A DNA stretch of 64,000 bases from Rugamonas sp. A1-17 (GTDB lineage: Bacteria > Pseudomonadota > Gammaproteobacteria > Burkholderiales > Burkholderiaceae_D). Of this stretch, positions 37,501 through 45,934 are shown in pieces. A program made the translations under genes and the position numbers. The notes beneath the pieces are model-generated. The model did no database searches. It was not told the origin of the DNA and worked only from the letters and a program-made list of their open reading frames with translations. Positions within the stretch are counted from its first letter, which is position 1. Each line of letters opens with the position of its first letter. The stretch lies in assembly GCA_025548565.1 (NCBI GenBank), contig JAJLPB010000006.1, positions 186,001 through 250,000 on the forward strand, read 5' to 3'.

Positions 37501-37592
37501 CCGCCGGCATGGATGATTTCATCGGCAAGCCGGTGGACGTGGAGCAGATGTTCGCCATCATCGCGAAGCATCTGCGCCCTGCGGCGGCCTAG
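34536..37592 (+). CDS. hybrid sensor histidine kinase with dCache, PAS and two receiver domains
   Basis: The 1018-residue protein has an N-terminal span, a large periplasmic Cache-like sensor (about 40-280), a second span (about 285-305) and a linker. A PAS domain follows (about 390-500, GDGIVTINADGVIESFNRAA), then HisKA with phospho-His H530 in SHELRTP and a HATPase with NLTGNAIKF and GGTGLGLTISK boxes. Two receivers follow with phosphoacceptors D809 (VDWQMPGMDG) and D947 (LMDVQMPVMDG). No Hpt domain or partner regulator is adjacent, so output needs an outside partner. ATG at 34536 begins the first hydrophobic segment. It is 55 bases after glycerate kinase and could share its transcript. Its end overlaps the convergent next gene by four bases. 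Confidence 0.93.
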   Translation: MKPAAQSPLPSLRSQIYTLVWACALPAVVGIGLLAHHFYERERTQIQQESLITARALIQAVDRDLNTGMTVALALANSPSLDNGDLAAFHAQASKALRPEFPGFNFVLSDRESVQLLNTVRPFGQITPDPGSLERTRKVFDTGRTVISDVFIGGVLKRPLVAVHVPVVREGKVIYCLSVAFVPERLGMILKEQRLPAGRVAGIFDSRGVIVARTRDPEKFVGQPGSPPLVASMAGGGEAAIESVTLDGTPVYSMYSHSKASGWAVSIGVPRSEVLSEMVASIRWIVLFVAALLGLGVAAAWYLARRIDGSVSALAYAASALGKNGDMGLDQVRPAFREADDAIRTLQSVESELHQYRHRLESVIEERTLQLQSAQREAIDKELRTRTVMDNVGDGIVTINADGVIESFNRAACGIFGYTPDEAIGANITSLMPESIRGVHQAGMARYFAGGAPTVVGRNSVELRGLRKDGTTFALELSIRALFVEGHHLFVGIVRDVTERKRAEKELRLAMEQVQVASAAKDVFVANMSHELRTPMNAVLGMAHLLSTTGLSPEQARYLEMIRGSGQTLLGILNDILDFSKIGAGKIEVHPVRFQLDEVLHSVASIMSVSVGERNLELCVGVEPDVPRALIGDALRLQQILVNLTGNAIKFTEHGEVSLLVERGDDEGTLRFTVCDTGIGMSGEQLGRLFSPFTQADLSTTRRFGGTGLGLTISKDLIELLGGSIEVSSTAGEGSAFSFTLPLKQAGDVPAAQPGQRRHLLVVDDNPTSRAFLSKAIQGWDWTFDVAASGPEALALIRSGHVYDAALVDWQMPGMDGPEVMRAVREESGKPVICMVNAYGRSKLVQDMAGAGAPVFLTKPVTSSSLHDAVRTALAHSDADTAGDPVADDQQMLRGARILLVEDNPINQQVAKGILEQVEAVVTVAENGEQSLALLRGGLQCDLVLMDVQMPVMDGYTATRAIRDELRLTMPVIAMTAGVMESEREQCIAAGMDDFIGKPVDVEQMFAIIAKHLRPAAA

Positions 37593-38893
37593 AAGAAGGT
37601 GTTGACGGCGCGCTGTACGCGGTAGTCGTCATCCACCACCAGCATCAGCGGCCATTTGTCGAACGTGGTGCAAGGATGGGAGATGCCGCAGCCTATCAGG
37701 TCGCCGACTTCCAACGCGATGGCGCGGTCCGCCGGCAGCCGCAGGTACGCGTGCTGGTCGTTCATCTTCTCGATGCGGCATCCGTCCGGCAGCGTGGAGG
37801 GCGCGCTTGCGCCGGGGCGGTGCGAGACCAGTGCGCGCGGAAGCTCCATGTCGTAGGAGGCGTCGCGCTTGCCCATGCCGAGTATCGCCAGCGTCGGCTC
37901 AGGGCGCGACAACACCATGCTCCACACCTCCAGCGCGGGCCGCAGGCCCTGGCCCGGTGCCAGGCCTTCGCGCGCGTTCAATTGTTCGATCAGTCCGTGG
38001 TAGAAACCGTGATCGTTGGTCAGGTAGCAGCCGCTGCGCAGCACCGGTAGCACAGGGCGCGACAGATCCTTCACCTGCGCGAAGCCGCTGGCCACGAAGT
38101 CGAAGTATGCCGAACCGCCCGCCGACAGCAGGATTTCGCCGCGCTTGAACAGCTGCTCGGCATCGGCCTGGCGCAGCAGGTCGGAGAGCTGGGTGACGAA
38201 CTGGCGGACTTCTTCGTGATCCTTGGCTCGGTCCGGGCCGACCAGCAGGCCCTCGTAGCCCTCGATGCCGGCCAGTTCCAGCCCCGGCGCGGCCGCTATT
38301 TCGCGTGCCAACGCAATGGCGTCTTCCATGCGGCGGCAGCCGGCGCGCTTGCCAGCCAGGCCCAATTCCACCAGTAGCGGCAAGCGTCGCTTCATGCCAG
38401 CTTGCGTTGCCGCCTGCGACAGGCGCGCGACGCCGGCGCTGGAATCGACCAGGGCAAAGAATTCGAACGCAGGATCGTCGCGCATCAGCGTCAGCATGGC
38501 CTGGATGTCGGCCGGCGCCACCAGCAGGTTCGCCAGCAGCACGCGGCGTACGCCGTAGCGGTAGGCGATCTGCACTTGGGCCGCCGTCGCCAGCGTCATG
38601 CCCCAGGCGCCGTTCGTTAATTGGGCGTCGAACAGTTGAGGGCTCATGGTGGTCTTGCCGTGCGGGGCCAGTTGCACGCCGTACTGGCCGCAGAAGTCGC
38701 GCATCCAGCGCAGGTTGTGCTTCAGTGAGGAAGCCTTCAGCAGCGCGACCGGGAAGCTGGTGTCGGCATTCAGCACGTTCCACTGGCGCGCGCCGATGTC
38801 GCCCTGGCGCAGCGGTTCGGTGATCGGCAGCCCTTTGACGCCGGGATGCAGCAGTTGATTGTCCAGTTCCAGCATGGCGGAGGTGCGTGTCAA
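37589..38893 (-). CDS. PLP-dependent D-serine dehydratase-like amino acid deaminase
   Basis: The 434-residue enzyme has the alanine-racemase-like barrel with the PLP lysine in QLAPHGKTTMSPQLF. The C-terminal D-serine-dehydratase-like domain shows the zinc-site pattern: a His in KMNDQHAYL, then the His and Cys in ISHPCTTFDKWP. It likely deaminates D-serine or related D-amino acids. The TTG start at 38893 has AAAGGAG six bases upstream and overlaps the preceding stop as TTGA. An internal ATG at 38875 lacks a ribosome-binding site. It is coupled to the unknown gene at 38890-40125. Confidence 0.88.
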   Translation of the reverse strand: MTRTSAMLELDNQLLHPGVKGLPITEPLRQGDIGARQWNVLNADTSFPVALLKASSLKHNLRWMRDFCGQYGVQLAPHGKTTMSPQLFDAQLTNGAWGMTLATAAQVQIAYRYGVRRVLLANLLVAPADIQAMLTLMRDDPAFEFFALVDSSAGVARLSQAATQAGMKRRLPLLVELGLAGKRAGCRRMEDAIALAREIAAAPGLELAGIEGYEGLLVGPDRAKDHEEVRQFVTQLSDLLRQADAEQLFKRGEILLSAGGSAYFDFVASGFAQVKDLSRPVLPVLRSGCYLTNDHGFYHGLIEQLNAREGLAPGQGLRPALEVWSMVLSRPEPTLAILGMGKRDASYDMELPRALVSHRPGASAPSTLPDGCRIEKMNDQHAYLRLPADRAIALEVGDLIGCGISHPCTTFDKWPLMLVVDDDYRVQRAVNTFF

Positions 38894-40125
38894 GTGTGGC
38901 TCCTTTGTTCGAGAGATCGGATGGCGGCGCCGAGCGCCTGCAGGCGGTCGCGCCGCAGCATCCCGTAGTTGTAGAAGCCGACGTGGCGTATGCCCATATC
39001 CCGCAAGCCTTTCAGCGCCGCCGGCAGTTGCGCGCCGTCGGCCAGGTCCGGAGGCCCGGGGCGCAGGATGGCGCGTATGCGGTCCGGCGTTCCGATGCGG
39101 CGGATGCAATCCCAGGCGTCGCTGCGGACGGCGGCGGCATCGGCTTCGTAGAATGGAATCTCCAGCCAGTCGGCTACGCTGGCTAGCGCGCGCAGGTCGG
39201 TGCCTTCGAGCCAGCTTTGCGCGGTGGGCCGCTGTACGGTTGCCACCACCGCCAGCTGTACCTGCGCCGGCATGGCGGCGCGTATCGCGGCGACCAGTTG
39301 CGTCACGCGCTGCTGCCGCAAGCGGTTCAGGGCTGAGAGGTCGGCGTCCTCCAGCAGATCGGCGGCCAGCCACGCAGCGGCCTGGCTGGGCGTGGCGTCG
39401 ACTGGAGCGTCGAGATAGCTGTCGATGTCCTGGCGGACGCGGTTGCGCAGGCCGTCCATGTCGATGTCGGCTGCCTTGCCGGCGGCCATGCAGGCGTCGC
39501 AGAAGCACAGGCCCAGCATGGAATCGAGCCAGAGATTGCCGCGTACCTGGGCGAATTCGTGGTGGTAGCCGTGGGCGTAGGGCAGCCAGCCTGGCGTTTC
39601 GATCACCACGCTGGCGACGCCGCGCGTGGCCACGTCGGCGCTCAGCGCGACCGCGTAGTCGAACACCGCTTGCCGCATCGGGCAAAGGCTGTACAGGTAG
39701 CCGTCGCCGTAGGCGTTACGGGCTGTGTATTCGGGGTGCGCCGCGCCGAGGCGGCTGTTGTGCAGCAGGACGGTCCAGGCGTGTACCGCGACGCCGCCGT
39801 TGGCGACCAGTTTGGGCAGCATCCCGCGCAGCGCTGGGTCGGAATGGGTTTGCGGCTTGATCTCGCCGTAGCGCGCCAGCTCGGGTTCGAAATAGACCAC
39901 GCCGTCCTCCGGAAAGACGACGCGCGGGCCGCTGGCAGCATGCGGCCGCAGGAATTTTCCGGCGTGGTAGCTTACGGCCAGCGTCGCGCCGTTCATGCCC
40001 AGGGCGCGGGCCTGGTCGACAAAACCGTCCACGTCCGCGATGTCCCATGGATAGCAATACAACGAGGTGTTGTTCGGTGATTTCATGCGCGCCATTTTAG
40101 CGTAGGGCGCGCGGTCGCGGCGCAT
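38890..40125 (-). CDS. uncharacterised barrel-like protein coupled to the D-amino-acid deaminase
   Basis: The 411-residue product is not recognised by name. It has no signal peptide. Its shape suggests a (beta/alpha)8 glycosidase-like barrel: SLYCYPWDIADVDGFVDQA, then NGATLAVSYHAGKFLRP, VAVHAWTVLLHNSRLG and VVIETPGWLPYAHGYHHEF. A paired-Cys motif, GLCFCDACMAAG, follows and could bind metal. The ATG at 40125 is used because AGGA lies six bases upstream; ATGs at 40095 and 40086 are possible and the conserved body starts just after them. The stop overlaps the deaminase TTG start. Joint function in D-amino-acid or amino-sugar metabolism is a guess from coupling. Confidence 0.65.
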   Translation of the reverse strand: MRRDRAPYAKMARMKSPNNTSLYCYPWDIADVDGFVDQARALGMNGATLAVSYHAGKFLRPHAASGPRVVFPEDGVVYFEPELARYGEIKPQTHSDPALRGMLPKLVANGGVAVHAWTVLLHNSRLGAAHPEYTARNAYGDGYLYSLCPMRQAVFDYAVALSADVATRGVASVVIETPGWLPYAHGYHHEFAQVRGNLWLDSMLGLCFCDACMAAGKAADIDMDGLRNRVRQDIDSYLDAPVDATPSQAAAWLAADLLEDADLSALNRLRQQRVTQLVAAIRAAMPAQVQLAVVATVQRPTAQSWLEGTDLRALASVADWLEIPFYEADAAAVRSDAWDCIRRIGTPDRIRAILRPGPPDLADGAQLPAALKGLRDMGIRHVGFYNYGMLRRDRLQALGAAIRSLEQRSHT

Positions 40126-40226
40126 CTTCAATCCTGTATTGAAGGTCATTCAAGGACTGGGCCAATTATCAGGCGCCGCCTTCAGCGGGAGAATGGAATG
40201 GTTCGCACATTCTTCGGGAGTCAAGC

Positions 40227-40922
40227 ATGAAAGATCAGACAGTAGTGGTGATAGGGGGCCTGTCCGGTATTGGGTTGGCGGTGGCGCGGCAGGCCGCATC
40301 GGCGGGCGCACGCGTGATCGCGGCTGGCCGGCGTGCCGTGGCGGACGACTGGCCGTCCGGTGTCGAAGCGCGGCAGCTGGATGTGGAAGACGAGGCGGCG
40401 GTGCAGCGCTTCTTCGCCGATATCTGCGCTTTCGATCACCTGGTGTCGACGGTCGGTCCGGTGATCGCGTCCAGCCGCCTGTCGGACCTGGATGTGGAGG
40501 GTGCGCAGGCCGCCTTCAACGTCAAGGTCTTTGGGCAGCTGCGGGCGGCGCGCCACGGTGCGCGCCTGATTCGTTCCGGCGGTTCCATTGTGCTGACTTC
40601 CGGCCTGCTAGCGCGCAAGGCGGTGCCGGGCGCCGTGGTCAAAGCGGGCATGAATGCCGCCGTCGAGGCCATCGGCAAAACGCTGGCGAAGGAGCTGGCG
40701 CCGGTGCGCGTCAATGTGGTTAGTCCGGGGATGGTGGAAACCGGCATGTGGGGGCCGCTGTCCGAGGCTGAACGCAAGGCGATGGCGGAGCGCGCGGGCG
40801 CGGGCCTGCCGGTTGGACGGGTTGGGCAGGCCGATGACCTGGCCCAGGCTTACATGATGCTGATGCAAAACGGTTTTATGACCGGAGCAGTCGTCGACGT
40901 CGACGGCGGCGGTTTGTTATAA
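40227..40922 (+). CDS. short-chain dehydrogenase/reductase-like protein lacking the usual Tyr/Lys pair
   Basis: The 231-residue SDR has the cofactor loop GGLSGIGLAVA and the NVKVFGQLRAARHG helix with its structural Asn. A Ser lies in VLTSGLLARKAV, and it ends with GAVVDVDGGGLL. Where classical SDRs have YxxxK, this reads KAGMN, so Tyr and Lys are both replaced. That is seen in some divergent SDR subfamilies; activity may be altered or absent. It is the first of three co-directional genes, 11 bases before the exported deacetylase-like gene. Confidence 0.85.
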   Translation: MKDQTVVVIGGLSGIGLAVARQAASAGARVIAAGRRAVADDWPSGVEARQLDVEDEAAVQRFFADICAFDHLVSTVGPVIASSRLSDLDVEGAQAAFNVKVFGQLRAARHGARLIRSGGSIVLTSGLLARKAVPGAVVKAGMNAAVEAIGKTLAKELAPVRVNVVSPGMVETGMWGPLSEAERKAMAERAGAGLPVGRVGQADDLAQAYMMLMQNGFMTGAVVDVDGGGLL

Positions 40923-40933
40923 GGAGATTCAAA

Positions 40934-41932
40934 TTGAAGAAAACCTCGACCGTGGCGTCACAACGCCGCCAATTCCTGACCCAGGCCGCCGGCGGCGCCG
41001 CCTTGCTGGCCGCCGGCCTGACGCAAGGTGTTCAGGCGCAGAATCCGGTGCCGGCCACGGCATCCCTTGCGGATTCCACAGGCTTCTGGCCGAATGGTGC
41101 GCGGCTGGTGATCTCGATCTCCATGCAGTTCGAAGCGGGAGGCCAGCCGGCCAAAGGTGCCGATAGTCCCTTCCCCAAGGTCGACTTCCCGCCCAGCGTG
41201 CCGTCGGATGCGGCGGCCAACACCTGGTTCGCCTACGGCTATCGCGAAGGCGTGCCGCGGATGCTCGACCTGTGGGACAAGCATGGCGTCAAGGTCACGT
41301 CGCACATGATCGGCGAGGCGGTGCGCCACCATCCGGCGCTGGCGAAGGAGATCGTCAAGCGCGGGCATGAAGCGTCGGGCCACGGTCCGCGTTGGAGCTC
41401 GCAGTACGCAATGAGCAGCAAGGACGAAAAGGCGTTCCTGGTCGCCGGCCGCGACATGGTGCGGCAGGAGACCGGCGAAACGACCGTCGGCTATAACTGC
41501 AACTGGCTGCGCCGGGGCCCGAACACCTTGTCGCTGCTGCAGGAGCTGGGCTTCATCTATCACATCGACGATGTCAGCCGCGACGAGCCGTTTATCGAAC
41601 AGGTGAATGGCAAGGATTTCGTCGTCGTGCCGTACACGCTGCGTAACAACGATATCCTGCTGATCGAAGGCCGCAATTATTCGCCGCAGGCTTTCCTGGC
41701 GCAGATCAAGGGCGAGTTCGACCAGCTCTACGAGGAAGCCGGCACGCGCCGGCGCATGATGTCGATCAGTGCGCACGACCGCATCAGCGGCACGCCGCAG
41801 ATGGTACGGATCTGGGACGAGTTCCTGACCTATGTGCGCAGCAAGCCAGGCGTGGCTTTCATGCGCAAGGATGATATCGCCCGCTTTGCGCTGGCCAGCC
41901 CGCTGACGGTGCGCGAGAGCGAAACCATCTGA
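40934..41932 (+). CDS. Tat-exported polysaccharide deacetylase family protein
   Basis: The 332-residue protein has a Tat-type signal (SQRRQFLTQAAGGAALLAAG) and a NodB-like domain of the PuuE/PgdA-like branch. Visible pieces are WFAYGYREGVPRMLDLWDKH, then VTSHMIGEAVRHHPALAKEI, HEASGHGPRWSSQY and the TVGYNCNWLRRGPNTL loop. These lack the standard T-D-D-G start, as in atypical deacetylases acting on amides. The TTG start at 40934 has AAGGAG seven bases upstream. Genes on both sides run in the same direction, so it probably shares an operon with the SDR and the aminotransferase-like protein. Confidence 0.85.
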   Translation: MKKTSTVASQRRQFLTQAAGGAALLAAGLTQGVQAQNPVPATASLADSTGFWPNGARLVISISMQFEAGGQPAKGADSPFPKVDFPPSVPSDAAANTWFAYGYREGVPRMLDLWDKHGVKVTSHMIGEAVRHHPALAKEIVKRGHEASGHGPRWSSQYAMSSKDEKAFLVAGRDMVRQETGETTVGYNCNWLRRGPNTLSLLQELGFIYHIDDVSRDEPFIEQVNGKDFVVVPYTLRNNDILLIEGRNYSPQAFLAQIKGEFDQLYEEAGTRRRMMSISAHDRISGTPQMVRIWDEFLTYVRSKPGVAFMRKDDIARFALASPLTVRESETI

Positions 41933-41987
41933 AAACGGCTCCTGTCGGTGCTATATTGGACGCTTCCACAGGCCGACAGGAGTACGC

Positions 41988-43265
41988 ATGCTCACACGCC
42001 GCAGTTTTTTTCATGCAGCCGCCGGCGTTGCCGGTGGTTCGCTCATCTTGCCGCCGGCGCTGGCCGAGCTGCCTCCCAGCGCCGAGGCGCAACCCCGCGA
42101 CGAGGCCTACTGGGCCAAGGTGGCCGCGCAATATGATCCGGCGCCTGATTTCATCAATCTGGAGCAGGGCTACTTCGGCATGATGGCGCGCCCGGTGGCC
42201 GAGGACTACAAGCGGAATATCGATTACCTGAACGCGAACAATTCCCGCTTCCTGCGCCAGCAGTTCGACGGCGCGGGCATGGATGCGATACGGGCGCGGA
42301 TCGCGGCGGCGGTCGGCGCCGACGTGTCGGAGATCGCCATCACGCGCGGCGCCACCGAATCGCTGCAAAACCTGATCGTCAACTACAAACACGTGAAGGC
42401 TGGCGATACGATCATGTACGCCGACCTGGATTACGACGCCACACAATATGCGATGAACGAGCTGGCGCTGCGGCGCGGTGCGGAGGTTGCCGTGGTGCGC
42501 ATCCCCGAGCCGCCCAGCCGCCAGGCCATCCTGGACGCCTACGCGGAGGCGATGCGGCGCCATCCGCGCACACGCTTGCTGCTGCTAACCCACATCAGCC
42601 ATCGCACTGGGCTGGCGCTGCCGGTCGCCGAGCTGGTGGACATGGCGCGCCAGCGCGGCATCGATGTCATCGCCGACGCCGCGCAGTCTTGGGGCCAGAC
42701 CGATTTCATGGTGGCGGACCTGAAGGCGGATTTCATCGGCTTTAACCTGCACAAGTGGCTGGGCGCGCCGCTGGGTGTGGGCTTCATGTACATCCGCAAG
42801 GCGCGGCTGCCGGATATCGGGGTGCATATGTCGGACCAGGATTATGCGGCCACCGACATCCGTTCCCGCGTCCATTCGGGCACGGTCAATTCGGCCAACA
42901 CCATGACGGTGCCGGCTGCGTTCCGTTTCCATGAGAAGATCGGCGTGGCCAATAAATCGGCTCGGCTCAAATACCTGCGCAGTTACTGGGTCGAGCGGGT
43001 GCGCGGCGTCAAGGGCTTGCAGATACTGACGCCGGACGATCCCGCCATGTATGGCGCCAGCACCTCCTTCCGCTTCGACGGCAAGACCAGCAAGGAAGAC
43101 AACCAGCGCCTGGCCAAGCGGCTGATGGACGAACACGGCATCTTCACCGTGTCCCGCAATGGCCCCGTGGGCGGCAGCTGCGTGCGTGTGACGCCGGCGC
43201 TGTTTACCAGCCCGAGCCAGTTGGACCGGCTGGTGCAGGCCATCGAGGCGCTCAGCCGGGGCTGA
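41988..43265 (+). CDS. Tat-exported class V aminotransferase-like protein (isopenicillin N epimerase-like)
   Basis: The 425-residue product starts MLTRRSFFHAAAGVAGGS, a twin-arginine signal, so a folded PLP enzyme would be exported. The class V fold is clear: EIAITRGATESLQNLIVNY, a DVIADAAQSWGQ segment with the cofactor Asp, and the PLP lysine in GFNLHKWLGAPLGVGF. Related exported enzymes are annotated as isopenicillin N epimerase or cysteine desulfurase-like. It follows the exported deacetylase by 55 bases. A shared periplasmic pathway on an amide or amino acid is likely but the substrate is unknown. Confidence 0.87.
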   Translation: MLTRRSFFHAAAGVAGGSLILPPALAELPPSAEAQPRDEAYWAKVAAQYDPAPDFINLEQGYFGMMARPVAEDYKRNIDYLNANNSRFLRQQFDGAGMDAIRARIAAAVGADVSEIAITRGATESLQNLIVNYKHVKAGDTIMYADLDYDATQYAMNELALRRGAEVAVVRIPEPPSRQAILDAYAEAMRRHPRTRLLLLTHISHRTGLALPVAELVDMARQRGIDVIADAAQSWGQTDFMVADLKADFIGFNLHKWLGAPLGVGFMYIRKARLPDIGVHMSDQDYAATDIRSRVHSGTVNSANTMTVPAAFRFHEKIGVANKSARLKYLRSYWVERVRGVKGLQILTPDDPAMYGASTSFRFDGKTSKEDNQRLAKRLMDEHGIFTVSRNGPVGGSCVRVTPALFTSPSQLDRLVQAIEALSRG

Positions 43266-43318
43266 ACCGGCGCCGGGCGGCGGCGCCATTGCTCAGCGCC
43301 GTTATTCAGCGCCATTGC

Positions 43319-45934
43319 TCAGGACTCCGCCGCCCGCAGCGCCCGGCCATCGCGTGCGCTGACCTGCTCGGCGGCGGCTTTGCCGGCCAGGAAGGCGTGG
43401 TCGGAGTTGTAGTACTCCCACTCGCTGTAGCGGCCGGCCAGCACGATATCGTATTGCGCCAGCCATTCGCGGATGGTCGCCACGCTGTGCGCGCGCGCGT
43501 GGTCGTACACCACGTAGGCGTAGGGCAGGTCGAGCTGGTTGGCCGCCAGCACCCGGTCTTGCGGCGAGAGGAAACCGGTGCGGATGCAGTCGGCCACGCA
43601 GCGTTCGATCAGCGCGTCGCCTGTGACCGGGAGCGGCTTGGTCGGCGAATAGGATATCTCGCAGGTGAAGCCGAAACCACCCGGCGCGTTGCAGTGGGGG
43701 CTGGCGTTCCCCTGCACGAAGATGCGGTGGAATATGGTGTCTTCGGGGTAGTAGATCCAGTGCTTGTCGGTCAGGTCAGGACGATCGACGCCGATGTTGA
43801 CGCAGCGGACCGACACATGGCGCAGCTGCGCGGCGGCCCGCCGTACCGCCACCGGCGCGGCGCCGCCGGCCAGGCGCACCAGCTCGGGCAGCGGCATGGT
43901 GCTGATCAGCTGCTCATAACAGAGGCGGCGGCCGTCGGCCAGCACCACCGCGTGTTGTTGCGGCAGCAGCTCGACCACGTCGGCGTCCAGTTCGACCTTG
44001 CCGCGGATGTGCGGCAGGAAGGCCGTCATCAGGGCCTGGAAGCCGCCCCGCAGGGGATAGCCGAAGCGGGCATTCGGCCCCATCGGCCGTGGCACCGGCC
44101 GCAGCGCGCCGTCGATGATCTCGCCCAGGTCCGGTTGCGGTACGCGGCCGCCCAGCCACGAGGTCTCCATCTCGGTCAGCGGCACGGTCCACAGCTTGCG
44201 GTTGTACGGAATGGCGAAGTGGCGGGCGATGCCCGCGCCCCAGACCCGGTAAATGAATTCCTCGAAATTCGCTGGTTCGGCCGATGCGGGTTCGGCACAC
44301 GCGGCGCCGGCGGCGACGTCGGTGGTGCCGTCGGCGCAGCAGTCCTCGGGTGCCGGTGCGTCGTTGGCGGCCGGCGTGCCGCGCCGCGCCTCGATCGCGC
44401 CGAGCAGGCATTCCTTGATCACGTCCGGCGGCAGTCCGTACAACGCGCCCTGGAACGGATAGCGGGTGTAGACCTGCTTGCTGTAGATCCAGGCTTCGCG
44501 CATCTGCCAGTGTTGGTTGTCGCCCAGCAGCTGGTCGTACAGCTTGAGCACATAGGGATCGTTGGAAAACATGATATGGCCCGCGTGATCGAAGGTGAAG
44601 CCCCTGTCTTCGATCGAACGGCACCAGCCGCCGACGGTGGCATGCCTTTCCAGCAGCACCGTGTCCGCGCCCAGGTGGTAGGCGGCGGAAAGGCCGGTGG
44701 GGCCGGCGCCGACGATCACGCAACCGATACGCGCCGAGGGTCGCAGCGGATTGACGCTGGCGCTGCCCGGCGCGGCGGTCTCGGCTCCGCCCGAAGCCGC
44801 CGCGTCAGCGGTTGCCTCGGCGTTCACCGCCTTGGCGCCGCCCGGAGGTTCCGCGGCGATCAGCGCGCGCATCTGCTCTGCGGTCGCGTGCCAGGAGGTC
44901 CGCTCGACGATGGCCCGCATGCGTTGCGCCATGGCCGCGCGCTGGGCCGGTGTCTGCGCCAGTGCCGCCGTACAGGCGGCGATGAAGCCGGCGTGATCAC
45001 GGCCGATGGCGACCACGTCGCCGTAGGGTTGCTCGACATCCTGGATCGCCGTGCTGACGATGGGCAGCTCGGCCGCCATGTATTCCAGCACCTTCGTCGG
45101 GCTGATGTAGCGGGTCGACTGGTTCAGCGCGAACGGCAGCAGGCACACGTCCCAGCCGGCCAGGAAATGCGGCAAGGCCTGGTAGGGCTGCATGCCAAGG
45201 TAGTGGATGTTGGGCCGCTGCGGCAGCGAGGCCGGGTCGATCTTGATCACCGGTCCGACGATCACCAGTTGCCAGTCGGGCCAGGCGTCGGCCAAGGCCC
45301 CCAACAGTTCGGCGTCGAAACGTTCGTCGACCACGCCGTAGTAGCCCAGGCGCGGATGGGGGATATCGGCGTGCAGCGGATGGCCGTTGCCGCGGTCCAG
45401 CGCCTGCTGGAAGTGCACGGCGTCCACGCTGCTGGGGAAGCAGTGGACGTTGTCGTGCCGCTGGCGCTTGGCCTCGTACAAGCTGGGGCCGCCGGTGAAC
45501 ACCAAGTCGGCGATCTTCAGCAGTGCCGTCTCGCGCTGCGCCAGCTGGCGCGGCGGGTTGCGGAAGGCGGACAGCTCGTCCATGCAGTCGTACACCACCA
45601 GGCTTGGCGACAGCGTTTGCAGCAGCGGCAGCGCCATCGGCGTGTAGAACCACGCGATCAGCGGCTCGTTCGCCGGCAGCTGCGCGGCCAGCAGCGGCTG
45701 CAGCAGGCGGATCTGATCGTCGTGGAAGCCGGGCGCCGACAGCGGCGTGTGCGGCTGGCATACCGTGACGTTCGGCGCCGGCGTCGACGTGCGCAGGTGG
45801 CTGGGGCCTTCGTGCCGCACCGGCTCCTCGACAAACAGGATGCGGTAGTACTCGGCCAGCCGGGACATCAGCTGTTGCGGACGTTGGTAAACGAAATCCC
45901 AGCGCAGGTGGCTGAAGACGATGATGGTCGGCAT
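43319..45934 (-). CDS. possible separate product: glycosyltransferase-UGM-like protein from an internal start
   Basis: This 871-residue product would start at ATG 45934, in frame inside the 1270-codon frame, and contains the glycosyltransferase and flavoprotein modules only. Support is the AGGGAG at 45941-45946, six bases before the ATG, and the natural MPTIIVFSHLRWDF start of this glycosyltransferase type. The preceding 25 or so residues are low-complexity Thr/Pro-rich, like non-conserved tail sequence. It may be the real gene, with the upstream glycosidase gene having lost its stop codon, or an alternative product. Confidence 0.55.
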   Translation of the reverse strand: MPTIIVFSHLRWDFVYQRPQQLMSRLAEYYRILFVEEPVRHEGPSHLRTSTPAPNVTVCQPHTPLSAPGFHDDQIRLLQPLLAAQLPANEPLIAWFYTPMALPLLQTLSPSLVVYDCMDELSAFRNPPRQLAQRETALLKIADLVFTGGPSLYEAKRQRHDNVHCFPSSVDAVHFQQALDRGNGHPLHADIPHPRLGYYGVVDERFDAELLGALADAWPDWQLVIVGPVIKIDPASLPQRPNIHYLGMQPYQALPHFLAGWDVCLLPFALNQSTRYISPTKVLEYMAAELPIVSTAIQDVEQPYGDVVAIGRDHAGFIAACTAALAQTPAQRAAMAQRMRAIVERTSWHATAEQMRALIAAEPPGGAKAVNAEATADAAASGGAETAAPGSASVNPLRPSARIGCVIVGAGPTGLSAAYHLGADTVLLERHATVGGWCRSIEDRGFTFDHAGHIMFSNDPYVLKLYDQLLGDNQHWQMREAWIYSKQVYTRYPFQGALYGLPPDVIKECLLGAIEARRGTPAANDAPAPEDCCADGTTDVAAGAACAEPASAEPANFEEFIYRVWGAGIARHFAIPYNRKLWTVPLTEMETSWLGGRVPQPDLGEIIDGALRPVPRPMGPNARFGYPLRGGFQALMTAFLPHIRGKVELDADVVELLPQQHAVVLADGRRLCYEQLISTMPLPELVRLAGGAAPVAVRRAAAQLRHVSVRCVNIGVDRPDLTDKHWIYYPEDTIFHRIFVQGNASPHCNAPGGFGFTCEISYSPTKPLPVTGDALIERCVADCIRTGFLSPQDRVLAANQLDLPYAYVVYDHARAHSVATIREWLAQYDIVLAGRYSEWEYYNSDHAFLAGKAAAEQVSARDGRALRAAES

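Noticed and set aside
43283-43322. A 14-base direct repeat (GCGCCATTGCTCAG, twice) at the end of the fused glycan gene
   Set aside because: A short local duplication covering the stop codon; no mobile element or attachment-site features accompany it.
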